This document shows, in pieces, positions 54,313-63,050 of a stretch of 64,000 bases of DNA. Source of the stretch: Bosea sp. 685 (lineage in GTDB: Bacteria; Pseudomonadota; Alphaproteobacteria; Rhizobiales; Beijerinckiaceae). Every line of letters begins with the position of its first letter. The first letter of the stretch is position 1. The translations under genes and the position numbers were made by a program. Location: assembly GCF_031884435.1 (NCBI RefSeq), contig NZ_CP134779.1:4588001-4652000 (forward strand), written 5' to 3'. The notes below the pieces were generated by a model. The model did no database searches and was not told the origin of the DNA. It saw only the letters and a program-made list of their open reading frames with translations.

Positions 54313-56907
54313 CTATTCGGCCGCGTGCAACAGCGGCGCGGCCGGCTCGCCGTCGAGCCGCGCGCCGAGCCTGTCGACGTCGAGCAGCATCAGCATGCCC
54401 GCCGGCGCGCCTTGCGCATCGCGCGCGGCGACAACGCCAAGCGCGGGGATTTCCAGCTTCGCGGTCAGGTCCCGCAAGGGCTGCAGTTCCGAGACTGGGA
54501 TTTCCGGTATCGGGCCGAGCGAATCGACCACGAGGCCGAGCGTCCGGCCGGCCGCGCGCACGATGACGATCTGCTGATCCTCGGCGGAGCCATCGGGAAT
54601 GCCGAGCAGCCGCGCCAGGCGCAGCACCGGCACGGGGTCGCCCTGATGCAGCTTGTAGCCGGCGAGCAGACCGTCTTGCGCCTGCTTGGCCGAGGGCTTC
54701 AGGCCGGCGAGATCGACGGCCTCGACGACATCGCGCGCCTTCACGCCGAGCCAGTGCCGGCCGATATGGAAGGTCGCGGCCTCGAAGGCCTCGACGCCGT
54801 CAGGCAGCCTGCGCGCCGCGATCGCGTTGGCCGCCGCGCTCGACGGCCGCGCCCCGGCATCAGTGGCGATATCGCCGAGCGGTACGACGCAGAGCGCCAC
54901 CACATCGGCATGGTGCCCATCGCTGGTCTTGTATTCGCGATAGCCCTTCGATAGTGCCGCGCCGACCGCGACATGCCTGCCCTCGAAGGTGCGGATGCCG
55001 GCGAGATCGCCGTCATTGGCCAACCCTTGCGGGTCGATGACGATCGGGCTCGGTGCGCCCACAGCGAAGCGCGGCTCGGTCGAGGAGATGATGCGGCCAT
55101 CGCCCGCGACGAGCAGCGTGAAAGCGCCGGGTAACGCCGCACCGGCTTCATCGGCCGGCAGCGAATCCTGCAGGATCGCGCCGAATTGCGGCGTCGAATC
55201 GAAGACGATCGCGATGCCGCCGACCGCCTTGCCGCCAGCCATCTTGCCGCCAGCCGGGGCCTGGACGGCGGCCGTATAGATCAGGGTCGATGCCTCCGCA
55301 TAAAGCGACGAAGGCTCGAAGCCCGACACCGCATAATGCTGGTCCGAGCGCAGCGCCAGCGTCCGCTGCACCCATTCCGCATCGAGCCTCTCGCCGACCA
55401 GATGCGCCTCGTCCGGCTGCGAAACCGCGACGACGACGCCCTTGGCGTCGAACAGGATCAGGTTGCTGTAGACCGTATAGAGCGAATTGATCGTCGCCAG
55501 GATCTCGCCGCAATGCCGCGCGCCCGCCGGCGTCGGCTCCGACAACACCCGCGCGAAGGTCGCGTTCAGCGCCCACCAGCGGCAATCATTGGCGCGCTCA
55601 TAGAGATTGCGGTCCATGACATCGATGGCGAAGGCGGCGCGCGAGCGGCATTTCTCCATGATCGCCGCGACCACGGTACGGTGGAGATCGCCGATCGAGG
55701 CGTCGAAGACGGCCTGCGTCCTGCGGCCGGCATTGGAGATTTCCCAAAGCAGGATTTTCGAGAAGGCAGCATTGGCCGCCGTCGACCCGGCCTGGCGGAT
55801 CGAGCCGTTCCAGACCGAGCGGTTGAGGTTGCGCTGGATCATCGCCGCCTGGCGCGAGACCGTGAGCAGGTCTTCAGAGAACAGCCCGGAATGGCCGGTC
55901 ACCGCCGCAAGCAGGCCATCCTCGATCCGCGCACTGAGCGCGCCTTCGCGCTGAGCGAAAGCAGCCTCCAGCGGCAGCAGCCCGAGCCCGATCCAGCCCG
56001 GCCCCATATAGCCCTGATAACCGGAGCTGCGGCAGGCAACAGCGAGATATTGCCGGCCGCCGAGCTTGAGCACGGGCTCGCGCCCCTGCAGCGCCGACGG
56101 CGACAGGACGAGTCCCACCGGCACTTGAATGGCGCAGGAGCCGGCGATGACCTCGCCCTGCGGCGTGGCGCAGCCCAGGATCGTCCAGTCATCCTCCGGC
56201 AGCAGCTTGCGGAAGATCCCCGCCATCTCGTCGGCGAGGCGAAAGACCAGCACGAGCACGCCGAGCGGGCGCCTGGCGCGATCCTCGACGCGCCAGGCAT
56301 AGACCAGCGACTGCGCCTCCGAGACGAAATCGACCACGCCGTAATGCTCGACATAGGCGCCGCTTGAACTCAACGCCTCCTGGATGATGGCGTGCCGCGC
56401 CGTCTCAGCCGGATGGGCCTGGAGCCTGGCCCGGACCGCGCCCTCGCGATCGACCAGGACGATGTCCGAATAGACCGAATACTTCGCGACATAGTCGCGG
56501 AAGCGCGCCTCGATCGCCTCGCGGGCAGCGGGTGTCGGCTCCGTTTCCTCCAGCATCTCGCGGATGTCGGTGTCGGCCGCGAGGAAGCCGATATCGGCCG
56601 TGCGCTCGAAGAGATTGCGCACCAGCACATCGATGGCGTTCTGCGCCTTGGTCCTGAGATCGCTGACGACCTTGTCGCGCGTCTCTATGGCGAGATGGTT
56701 GAGCAGGCTCCCCGTCAATTCCTCGAAGGCGGAACGCGTGCCCGACATCTCGGTCGCGTTGCCCGAGAGCTGGCCGAGCAGGGTCAGCGTATCCCACGAC
56801 GCCTGCAAGCGATCGAAAGCCTGCCGATAGTCGTCGATCGCATGCATGTGGCGGATGATGCCCGCCAGCGAAGGATCGATCGCGATTCCCTTGTGAAGCG
56901 TCTGCAA
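54313..56907 (-). CDS. Soluble CheW-domain protein with duplicated Cache-like sensor halves
   Basis: 864 residues and no membrane segment or signal. The N-terminal half (about 55-330) and second part (about 390-680) are tandem copies of one sensor unit: AIDVLVRNLFERTADIGFLA against AIDVMDRNLYERANDCRWWA, and YSVYSDIVLVDREGAV against YTVYSNLILFDAKGVV. Each is followed by a Cache-like ligand fold. The last 160 residues are a CheW domain (FHIGRHWLGVKARDVVEAVD, GYKLHQGDPVPVLRLARLLG, VIVRAAGRTLGLVVDSLG). It could dock to a CheA or chemoreceptor array and report a cytoplasmic ligand. Divergent from the RpiR gene. Confidence 0.83.
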   Translation of the reverse strand: MQTLHKGIAIDPSLAGIIRHMHAIDDYRQAFDRLQASWDTLTLLGQLSGNATEMSGTRSAFEELTGSLLNHLAIETRDKVVSDLRTKAQNAIDVLVRNLFERTADIGFLAADTDIREMLEETEPTPAAREAIEARFRDYVAKYSVYSDIVLVDREGAVRARLQAHPAETARHAIIQEALSSSGAYVEHYGVVDFVSEAQSLVYAWRVEDRARRPLGVLVLVFRLADEMAGIFRKLLPEDDWTILGCATPQGEVIAGSCAIQVPVGLVLSPSALQGREPVLKLGGRQYLAVACRSSGYQGYMGPGWIGLGLLPLEAAFAQREGALSARIEDGLLAAVTGHSGLFSEDLLTVSRQAAMIQRNLNRSVWNGSIRQAGSTAANAAFSKILLWEISNAGRRTQAVFDASIGDLHRTVVAAIMEKCRSRAAFAIDVMDRNLYERANDCRWWALNATFARVLSEPTPAGARHCGEILATINSLYTVYSNLILFDAKGVVVAVSQPDEAHLVGERLDAEWVQRTLALRSDQHYAVSGFEPSSLYAEASTLIYTAAVQAPAGGKMAGGKAVGGIAIVFDSTPQFGAILQDSLPADEAGAALPGAFTLLVAGDGRIISSTEPRFAVGAPSPIVIDPQGLANDGDLAGIRTFEGRHVAVGAALSKGYREYKTSDGHHADVVALCVVPLGDIATDAGARPSSAAANAIAARRLPDGVEAFEAATFHIGRHWLGVKARDVVEAVDLAGLKPSAKQAQDGLLAGYKLHQGDPVPVLRLARLLGIPDGSAEDQQIVIVRAAGRTLGLVVDSLGPIPEIPVSELQPLRDLTAKLEIPALGVVAARDAQGAPAGMLMLLDVDRLGARLDGEPAAPLLHAAE

Positions 56908-57283
56908 GATCGGGCTCTTCCATTCGCGCCAATAGCCGCCTGGTCGAGGCCCGGCGGCCGAGAAAGGGCTGAACTCAACGCAACCGTTCCAAATCGAACC
57001 AAATCATCTGAGCGGCCGATTCGCACCAAGGTCACCCTGCCCGCAGCGCTCAAATTTGCGGCAAATGCAACGATCATTCACACGGCCCATGACCGGCTGG
57101 GCGCGAAGCGCGTGGCGACGTCAGAAAACCGCCTCGCGCTGCGCTTTTTGCAGCCCCCGCCGGGCCGCTCTCGCCTCAGACCAAAAACGCGGCGCGGCCT
57201 GCATCGAAATGCATCATTTGTTTCATATGATAATTTAGGGATCATCTGTTTCATTCCGCTACGAGTCCCGTTATGATCCCGCC
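56908..57283. other. Divergent promoter region of CheW-type and RpiR genes
   Basis: 376 bp with no gene. The right 80 bp are strikingly AT-rich and hold a direct-repeat operator candidate (57213-57254). The left part contains nothing I can assign. Confidence 0.55.
57213..57254. promoter_or_regulatory. Direct-repeat operator candidate for the RpiR regulator
   Basis: ATCATTTGTTTCAT (57213-57226) and ATCATCTGTTTCAT (57241-57254) match at 13 of 14 bases, are spaced 28 bp start to start, and end 29 bp before the RpiR start codon. RpiR-type regulators bind repeated sites near their own promoters; assignment is inferred. Confidence 0.6.
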
Positions 57284-58177
57284 ATGGATCAGATCGGCGT
57301 CGTCACCGCCCTGGATGCGCAATTCGATGAGCTGCCGACGCAGCTGCAGGCGGTCGCGCGCTGGGTGCTCGATCACCCCGCCGATGTCGCCTTGCTGACG
57401 ACGCGCGAGCAGGCGCGGCGCGCGGGCTTGGCTCCCGCGACCTTCACAAGGCTGGCGCAGCGCCTTGGCCTTCCCGGTTACGACGCCCTGCGAACGGCTT
57501 ATGCGGCGTCGCTGCGCCAGCGCCCCGACGGCTTCGCCAACCGCGCAACCGAATTGCTCGAACGCCATGGCGACGAGGGCGACAGCGCCATCGCGCAGGA
57601 CATGTTCGCGGCCTTGGCCGAGCATGTCCGGGCCTTGCGGGAGCCCGAATCCGTCGCCAGCCTCGAACGCGCGGCCGCATTGCTGGCGAATGCGCGCGGC
57701 GTCTTCTGCTTCGGGCTGCGCTCCGCCTTTCCGGCCGTCTATATGCTCGACTATATCCGCACGCTGATCGGCGCGGAGTCGGTCCTCGCCGACACAGCCG
57801 GCGGGCGCGGCATCGATGCCTTGCGCCGGATCGGCCCGGGCGACGTGCTCTTCGTCATCTCGGTCTCGCCCTATACGCGCCTGACGCTCCAGGCCGCCGC
57901 CTATGCGCGCGACAAGGGCGCCTCGATCCTAGCGCTGACCGACAGCGCGCATTCGCCGCTCGCCGCGCTCGCCGACGAGACCGTGCTGGTGCGCACCGAA
58001 ACGCCCTCCTTCTTCCACAGCATGACGCCGGCTTTTGCTGCGGTGGAATGCCTGGCGGCGCTGATGACGGCGCGGCGCGGCAAGCCGGCGCTCGACGCCA
58101 TCGCCGCCTCCGAGACCCAGCTCGACGCCTTCTCGACCTTTGAGACCCCTCGCCGCGCCAAACGGAGACCATCATGA
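57284..58177 (+). CDS. MurR/RpiR family transcriptional regulator
   Basis: 297 residues: an N-terminal HTH_6 domain (about 1-77, with LTTREQARRAGLAPATFTRLAQRLG, residues about 38-62) and a SIS sugar-isomerase fold (about 115-250, FCFGLRSAFPAVYMLDYIR and VISVSPYTRLTLQAAAYARDKG). In amino-acid-linked RpiR proteins the SIS domain senses a phosphorylated or other catabolic intermediate. Its stop overlaps the aminotransferase start by four bases (ATGA), so it is the first gene of that operon and probably its repressor. Confidence 0.93.
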   Translation: MDQIGVVTALDAQFDELPTQLQAVARWVLDHPADVALLTTREQARRAGLAPATFTRLAQRLGLPGYDALRTAYAASLRQRPDGFANRATELLERHGDEGDSAIAQDMFAALAEHVRALREPESVASLERAAALLANARGVFCFGLRSAFPAVYMLDYIRTLIGAESVLADTAGGRGIDALRRIGPGDVLFVISVSPYTRLTLQAAAYARDKGASILALTDSAHSPLAALADETVLVRTETPSFFHSMTPAFAAVECLAALMTARRGKPALDAIAASETQLDAFSTFETPRRAKRRPS

Positions 58178-59523
58178 GCCATCTGCTTCATCGCAGCGTC
58201 AACGGCGCCTATCCCGTCGCTGTCGGCGGCAAGGGCGTCATGCTCTTCGACGCCGAGGGCAAGAGCTATATCGACGCCAGCGGCGGCGCGGCGGTCTCCT
58301 GCCTCGGCCATGGCCATCCCGACATCCAAGCTGCGATGCATGCCCAGATCGACAAGCTGGCCTATGCCCATACCAGCTTCTTCACCTCGGAGCCGGCCGA
58401 GGAGCTGGCGGAGCATCTCATCGCCCGCGCGCCGAAGGGGCTGAGCAACGTCTTCATCTGCAGCAGCGGCTCCGAGGCGATCGAGGCCTGCCTGAAGCTG
58501 GCGCGGCATTATTTCATCGAAAAGGGCGAAAGCCGGCGGACCAACTTCATCTCGCGCCGGCAGAGCTATCACGGCATCACGGTGGGGGCGCTCTCGGTCG
58601 GCGGCCGCATGAAGGATCGCGCACCGTTCAAGGAGATGCTGCTCAGCGGCCACCATATCGCGCCCTGCTATGCCTATCGCGACCGGCGCACTGAGGAGAC
58701 GCCGGAGCAATATGGGCTGCGCGTCGCCGACGAGCTGGAGGCCAAGATCCTGGAGCTCGGGCCTGGCACGGTCGCAGCCTTCGTCGCCGAGACGGTCGTT
58801 GGCGCGACGCTCGGGGCCGCCACGCCCGCGCCCGGCTATTTCAAGCGCATCCGCGAGATCTGCGACCGCCATGGCGTACTCCTGATCCTCGACGAGGTGA
58901 TGTGCGGCATGGGCCGCACCGGCACGCTGCATGCCTGCGAGCAGGAAGGGATCGCGCCCGATCTGATGGCGATCGCCAAGGGGCTGGGCGCCGGCTATGC
59001 GCCGATCGGCGCGATGCTGGCCTCGGGCAGGATCGTCGAGGCGATCCGGCAGGGCTCCGGCGCCTTTCCGCACAGCCAGACCTATAACGGCCACCCGCTC
59101 GCCTGCGCGACCGCGCTCGCGGTGCAGAAGGTGATCGAGCGCGACGACCTGCTCGCCAATGTCCGCCTCCAGGGCGCCCATCTCGAGCGCCGCCTGAAGG
59201 AGCGCTTCGGCAACCACCATCATGTCGGCGATGTGCGTGGGCGCGGCCATTTCTGGGGCATCGAACTCGTTGCCGACCGCGCCTCGAAGACGCCTTTCGA
59301 GGCCGGCCTCAAGCTCAACGCCAGGATCAAGCAGGCAGCGATGGCGCGCGGCCTGATGGTCTATCCGATGGGAGGAACCGCCGACGGAACAGCCGGCGAC
59401 CATGTGTTGCTGGCTCCGCCCTTCATCGCTGACGCGGCGGTGATGGACATGATCGTCGAACGGCTCGGAGAAGCGGTCGATGCCGCGATCGCCGGTGCCT
59501 TGCACGATGGCGCCGGACATTGA
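58174..59523 (+). CDS. Class III aminotransferase (PLP-dependent)
   Basis: 449 residues, fold-type I aminotransferase. Features: SGGAAVSCLGHGHPDIQAAM, SGSEAIEACLKLAR, SYHGITVGALSVGG, the cofactor Asp in LLILDEVMCGMGRTG and the Schiff-base lysine in LMAIAKGLGAGYAPIGAML (K269). Such enzymes act on omega-amino groups, 2,2-dialkylglycine-like or beta-amino acids with pyruvate or 2-oxoglutarate as acceptor. Given the RpiR gene, two racemases and a binding protein nearby, the substrate is probably an imported amino acid. Specificity cannot be read from sequence. Confidence 0.92.
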   Translation: MSHLLHRSVNGAYPVAVGGKGVMLFDAEGKSYIDASGGAAVSCLGHGHPDIQAAMHAQIDKLAYAHTSFFTSEPAEELAEHLIARAPKGLSNVFICSSGSEAIEACLKLARHYFIEKGESRRTNFISRRQSYHGITVGALSVGGRMKDRAPFKEMLLSGHHIAPCYAYRDRRTEETPEQYGLRVADELEAKILELGPGTVAAFVAETVVGATLGAATPAPGYFKRIREICDRHGVLLILDEVMCGMGRTGTLHACEQEGIAPDLMAIAKGLGAGYAPIGAMLASGRIVEAIRQGSGAFPHSQTYNGHPLACATALAVQKVIERDDLLANVRLQGAHLERRLKERFGNHHHVGDVRGRGHFWGIELVADRASKTPFEAGLKLNARIKQAAMARGLMVYPMGGTADGTAGDHVLLAPPFIADAAVMDMIVERLGEAVDAAIAGALHDGAGH

Positions 59524-59584
59524 CCGAATTATCGATGCAAAATTTGCATTGGCCATGCGCCATGCGAGCCGGCACAGATGCGCC

Positions 59585-60298
59585 ATGCAGCATATTCCAC
59601 ATCGGCGGCTCATCGGCGTTCTCGGCGGCATGGGGCCGGCCGCGACGATCGATTTCATGGCGAAGGTGGTGATGCTGACGCCGGCGCAGCACGATCAGGA
59701 CCATGTACCGCTGCTCGTCCATGGCGTGCCGCAGATTCCCGATCGCTCGGCTGCGATCGCCGCGGGCAGCGATGCGCCCTTCCTGCCGATGGCGGCGGGA
59801 ATCATGCAGCTGGAGCGCGCCGGGGCGGAGTTCATCGCCATCCCCTGCAACACCGCGCATTACTGGCATGAACGCCTGGCGCGCGGCAGCCGCGTGCCGT
59901 TGCTGCACATCGCCGACGCGGTCATGGCGATGATCGCGGAGATCGAGCCGCCCATTGGCGCGGTCGCCCTGATGGCGACGCGCGGCACTATCGCAGCCGG
60001 GCTCTACCAGTCGCGCTTCGGCACTAAGCGCCCCCGTCTCATTCTGCCCGACGAGCCGGCGCAGGCCCTGGTCGACAGTGCCATCGTCGCGACGAAAGCC
60101 GGCCAGCGCCCGCTCGCTCTTCGACATGCAGAGGAGGCGAGCCAACGCCTTCTCGACGCCGGAGCGGAGCGATTGCTGCTGGCCTGCACCGAACTACCCC
60201 TGGCTCTTGCGGATAGTGCGTTCCTGCCGCTCGGCATCGACCCGACCGAAGCCCTGGCGCGGGCCTGCGTCAACGCCTCGCTCGGCGAGGCGCGCTGA
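59585..60298 (+). CDS. Aspartate/glutamate racemase family protein
   Basis: 237 residues from ATG 59585 (MQHIPHRRLIGVLGGMGP). The two catalytic cysteines are present in AIPCNTAHYWHE and LLACTELPLAL, as in cofactor-independent amino-acid racemases. GGMGPAATIDFMAKVV matches the aspartate racemase branch. Starts at 59555 or 59510 (overlapping the aminotransferase end) are possible, since no strong ribosome site is visible. The next gene starts two bases after the stop. Confidence 0.88.
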   Translation: MQHIPHRRLIGVLGGMGPAATIDFMAKVVMLTPAQHDQDHVPLLVHGVPQIPDRSAAIAAGSDAPFLPMAAGIMQLERAGAEFIAIPCNTAHYWHERLARGSRVPLLHIADAVMAMIAEIEPPIGAVALMATRGTIAAGLYQSRFGTKRPRLILPDEPAQALVDSAIVATKAGQRPLALRHAEEASQRLLDAGAERLLLACTELPLALADSAFLPLGIDPTEALARACVNASLGEAR

Positions 60299-60299
60299 G

Positions 60300-61232
60300 A
60301 TGGATATACGCTGGCTCCAGGATTTCCTCACCGTCGCCGAGCGTGGCAACTTCACCCGCGCCGCCGAAGAGCGGAACGCCTCGCAAGCCGCCTTCAGCCG
60401 CCGGATTCAGGCGCTCGAAACCTGGCTCGGCGTCACCTTGATCGACCGCAGCGTGTTTCCGACGCGGCTGACGCCCGAAGGCGAACGCTTCAGGGAGACC
60501 GCGGCCGAGACGCTGCATCAGTTGCTCGATGCCAAGACCGGCCTGTCAGGCCAACCTACGGCGAAACGCGACCAGGTCGTGATCGCATTGCCGCATGCGC
60601 TGGCGACGGGCCGCCTGCCCGGCTGGTGGGCGAGCTGGTCGCAGGGGCGTGCGCTGAGCTGCAAGGTCGCGCCCGGCAATGTCCACGACACCGTGACGGC
60701 GCTGGTCTCCGGCGCGGTCGACCTCCTGGTCTGCTTCCACCATGCGCAGCAGCCGATCCATCTCGACGCCGAGCGCTACGACCGGCTGGTGATCGGGGTC
60801 GAACATCTGCGCCCCTATGTCGCCGCCGAACACGCCGAGCGCTGGCCGCTGCCCGGCAAGGCCCAGGCGCCGCTGCCACTGCTGATGTATTCTGCCGGCG
60901 CCTATCTCGGCCGCATGGTGGATCTCATCATCGAAGCCGCTCCGGAGCCGCTGGCCGGGCATCGCCTGGTCGAGAGCGACATGGCCGATGTCCTGCGCGA
61001 CATGGCTGTCGCCGGCTACGGCATCGCCTGGCTGCCGGAATGCGCCGCGGCGGCCGCGGGGCCGAAGCTGGTCCCGGCCGGCGGAGAGGCCTGGGCGATG
61101 CCGCTCTCGCTCGTTGCCTATCGCGACAGCAGCAACCGTAAACCCGCGCTGCACCGGCTCTGGGCCGGTCTCGCCGGAGACCACGAAGAGCGGCAGAGCC
61201 AAGCCGCCGCAGCGGGCACCAAAGACGCCTGA
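60300..61232 (+). CDS. LysR family transcriptional regulator
   Basis: 310 residues. HTH at MDIRWLQDFLTVAERGNFTRAAEE (first 24 positions, quoted short: WLQDFLTVAERGNFTRAA) and SQAAFSRRIQALETWLGV, then a LysR substrate-binding domain. The HTH sequence resembles the HypT/YjiE kind. It lies within the racemase operon and 35 bp before a binding-protein gene, so it likely regulates that operon together with the RpiR protein. Confidence 0.9.
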   Translation: MDIRWLQDFLTVAERGNFTRAAEERNASQAAFSRRIQALETWLGVTLIDRSVFPTRLTPEGERFRETAAETLHQLLDAKTGLSGQPTAKRDQVVIALPHALATGRLPGWWASWSQGRALSCKVAPGNVHDTVTALVSGAVDLLVCFHHAQQPIHLDAERYDRLVIGVEHLRPYVAAEHAERWPLPGKAQAPLPLLMYSAGAYLGRMVDLIIEAAPEPLAGHRLVESDMADVLRDMAVAGYGIAWLPECAAAAAGPKLVPAGGEAWAMPLSLVAYRDSSNRKPALHRLWAGLAGDHEERQSQAAAAGTKDA

Positions 61233-61267
61233 TCAGAACCAAGCACTCAAAAAACAGGGGAACTACG

Positions 61268-62296
61268 ATGACAATCTTCAAACGCCTGCTCGCGACCGGA
61301 TTCGGCCTCGCTTTGGCCGCCACGGTGACCACCGCTTTCGCCCAGACCTCGACGCTGGAGCGCGTCAAGGCGCGCGGCGAACTGATCTGCGGCAACCACA
61401 CCGCCCTGGCGGGCTTTGGCCTGCAAGGTAGCGACGGCCGCTGGGCCGGTCTCGATATCGACCTCTGCCGCGCCGTAGCGGCCGCGATCTTCAACGACCC
61501 CAACAAGCTCAAGTTCGTTCCGACGACGACGCAGATGCGCTTTACCGTCGTGCAAAGCGGCGATGTCGACATGCTCTCGCGCAACGCGACCTACACGATG
61601 ACACGGGATGTTGCGGCAGGCATGGCGTGGCCGGCGATCAACTATTTCGACGGCCAGGGCTTCATGGTGAGGAAGTCGCTCGGCATCACCGAGGCGAAAG
61701 CGCTGAACGGCGCCTCGATCTGCGTGACGCAAGGCACCACGACGGAGCTGAACCTCGCCGACTTCTTTCGCACCCACAATCTGAAATACGAGGTCGTGGG
61801 CTTCTCCACCAATGAAGAGGGCGTCAAGGCGTTCGAAGCCGGGCGCTGCGACGCCTTCACCACCGACAGCTCGGGGCTGGCGGCGGAGCGTCTGAAATTC
61901 GCCAAACCGGACGACTTCGAGATCCTGACGGAGCTGATCTCGCGGGAGCCACTCGGCCCCGCCGTGAAGCGCGGCGACGAGAGCTGGTTCGTGCTCGTGC
62001 GCTGGGCGCATTACGCCATGCTCAACGCCGAGGAGTTCGGCGTGACCAAGGCCAATGTCGATGAGATGCTGAAATCGACGAACCCCGAGATCAAGCGCCT
62101 GCTCGGTGTCGAAGGCAAGTTCGGCGAGGGGCTCGGCCTGACCACCGATTGGGCCTACCGGATCGTCAAGCATGTCGGCAATTACGGCGAGAGCTTCGAG
62201 CGCAATGTCGGCACGGGCTCGCGCCTGCAGCTCAAGCGCGGCCTCAACGCGCTCGCCTCCAAGGGCGGCCTGCAATATCCGTATCCGATCCGCTAG
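61268..62296 (+). CDS. Amino-acid ABC transporter substrate-binding protein, orphan copy 2
   Basis: 342 residues with signal peptide (cleavage near TTAFA-QTS). Closely related to the copy at 49525: shared ELNLAD, NYFDGQGFMVRKS against NYYDGQGFIVRKK, AEEFGVTKANVDEM, and VGNYGESFERN. Binding-pocket positions differ enough for a different ligand. No permease or ATP-binding subunit is encoded in the visible region, so it must use a transporter encoded elsewhere. A perfect inverted repeat follows the gene. Confidence 0.92.
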   Translation: MTIFKRLLATGFGLALAATVTTAFAQTSTLERVKARGELICGNHTALAGFGLQGSDGRWAGLDIDLCRAVAAAIFNDPNKLKFVPTTTQMRFTVVQSGDVDMLSRNATYTMTRDVAAGMAWPAINYFDGQGFMVRKSLGITEAKALNGASICVTQGTTTELNLADFFRTHNLKYEVVGFSTNEEGVKAFEAGRCDAFTTDSSGLAAERLKFAKPDDFEILTELISREPLGPAVKRGDESWFVLVRWAHYAMLNAEEFGVTKANVDEMLKSTNPEIKRLLGVEGKFGEGLGLTTDWAYRIVKHVGNYGESFERNVGTGSRLQLKRGLNALASKGGLQYPYPIR

Positions 62297-62335
62297 AGCA
62301 GGATGCTCTCAACTCTTGGATGAGAGACGGGTTCA

Positions 62336-62374
62336 GATGTCAGATGGGATCACTTGGTGATCCCATCTGACATC
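62336..62374. repeat. Perfect 18-bp inverted repeat with 3-nt loop
   Basis: GATGTCAGATGGGATCAC (62336-62353), loop TTG, GTGATCCCATCTGACATC (62357-62374). No T-run follows, so it is not a classic terminator. It sits 39 bp before the second racemase-family gene and could be an mRNA-stabilising hairpin, an operator or a REP-type element. Confidence 0.8.
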
Positions 62375-62412
62375 ATCCGGCTCCACATCTAACGGCGGAG
62401 GAAGGACCCCCC

Positions 62413-63042
62413 ATGCGGATCGCCCTGATCCATGCACTCCGGCATTCGCCGCCTCCGATCGAGGCGGCGTTCGCCGAACTCTGGCCCCAAGTCAGGCTGA
62501 TGAACCTGCTCGACGACAGCCTCTCATCCGATCTCGCCCGCGACGGCAAGATCACGGAGGCGATGACGCGGCGCTTCCTGGAACTTGCGCGCTATGCGAA
62601 GGCGACCGGCGCCGACGGCATCCTGTTTACCTGCTCGGCCTTCGGGCCCTGCATCGAGGCGGTGCAGCGCGAACTTGCGCCGCTGCCGGTGCTGAAGCCG
62701 AACGAGGCGATGATCGAGGAGGCCGAAAAGGCCGGGGCGCGCATCGGCCTCCTCGCCAGCTTCGCGCCGACGCTGGCCTCGATGCCGCCGGAGTTCCCTC
62801 CTGCATTGACGATCATGCCGAAGCTGGCGGAAGGGGCGCTCGCCGCCCTCGACCGTGGTGACGGCGCCGAGCATGACCGTATCGCCGCAGAGGCAGCGCG
62901 CGATCTCGCCGGCTGCGACGTGATCGCGCTCGCCCAGTTCAGCCTGGCGCGATCAGCGCCCGCGGTCATGGCCGCAACCGGCAGGCCGGTGCTGACGACG
63001 CCGGAGAGCGCCGTGAGGAAGCTGAAGCGCCTGCTCGGCTGA
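62413..63042 (+). CDS. Asp/Glu racemase-superfamily protein (hydantoin racemase/AMDase-like)
   Basis: 209 residues. Rossmann-like halves with the first catalytic Cys in LFTCSAFGPCIEAV. In place of the second cysteine the counterpart region reads DVIALAQFSLARSAPAV, with no cysteine. A one-Cys arrangement points to a decarboxylase/isomerase-like member (arylmalonate decarboxylase or maleate isomerase type) rather than a true racemase. Strong GGAGGAAGG upstream of ATG 62413. Follows binding protein copy 2. Confidence 0.8.
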   Translation: MRIALIHALRHSPPPIEAAFAELWPQVRLMNLLDDSLSSDLARDGKITEAMTRRFLELARYAKATGADGILFTCSAFGPCIEAVQRELAPLPVLKPNEAMIEEAEKAGARIGLLASFAPTLASMPPEFPPALTIMPKLAEGALAALDRGDGAEHDRIAAEAARDLAGCDVIALAQFSLARSAPAVMAATGRPVLTTPESAVRKLKRLLG

Positions 63043-63050
63043 ATAGCCTG

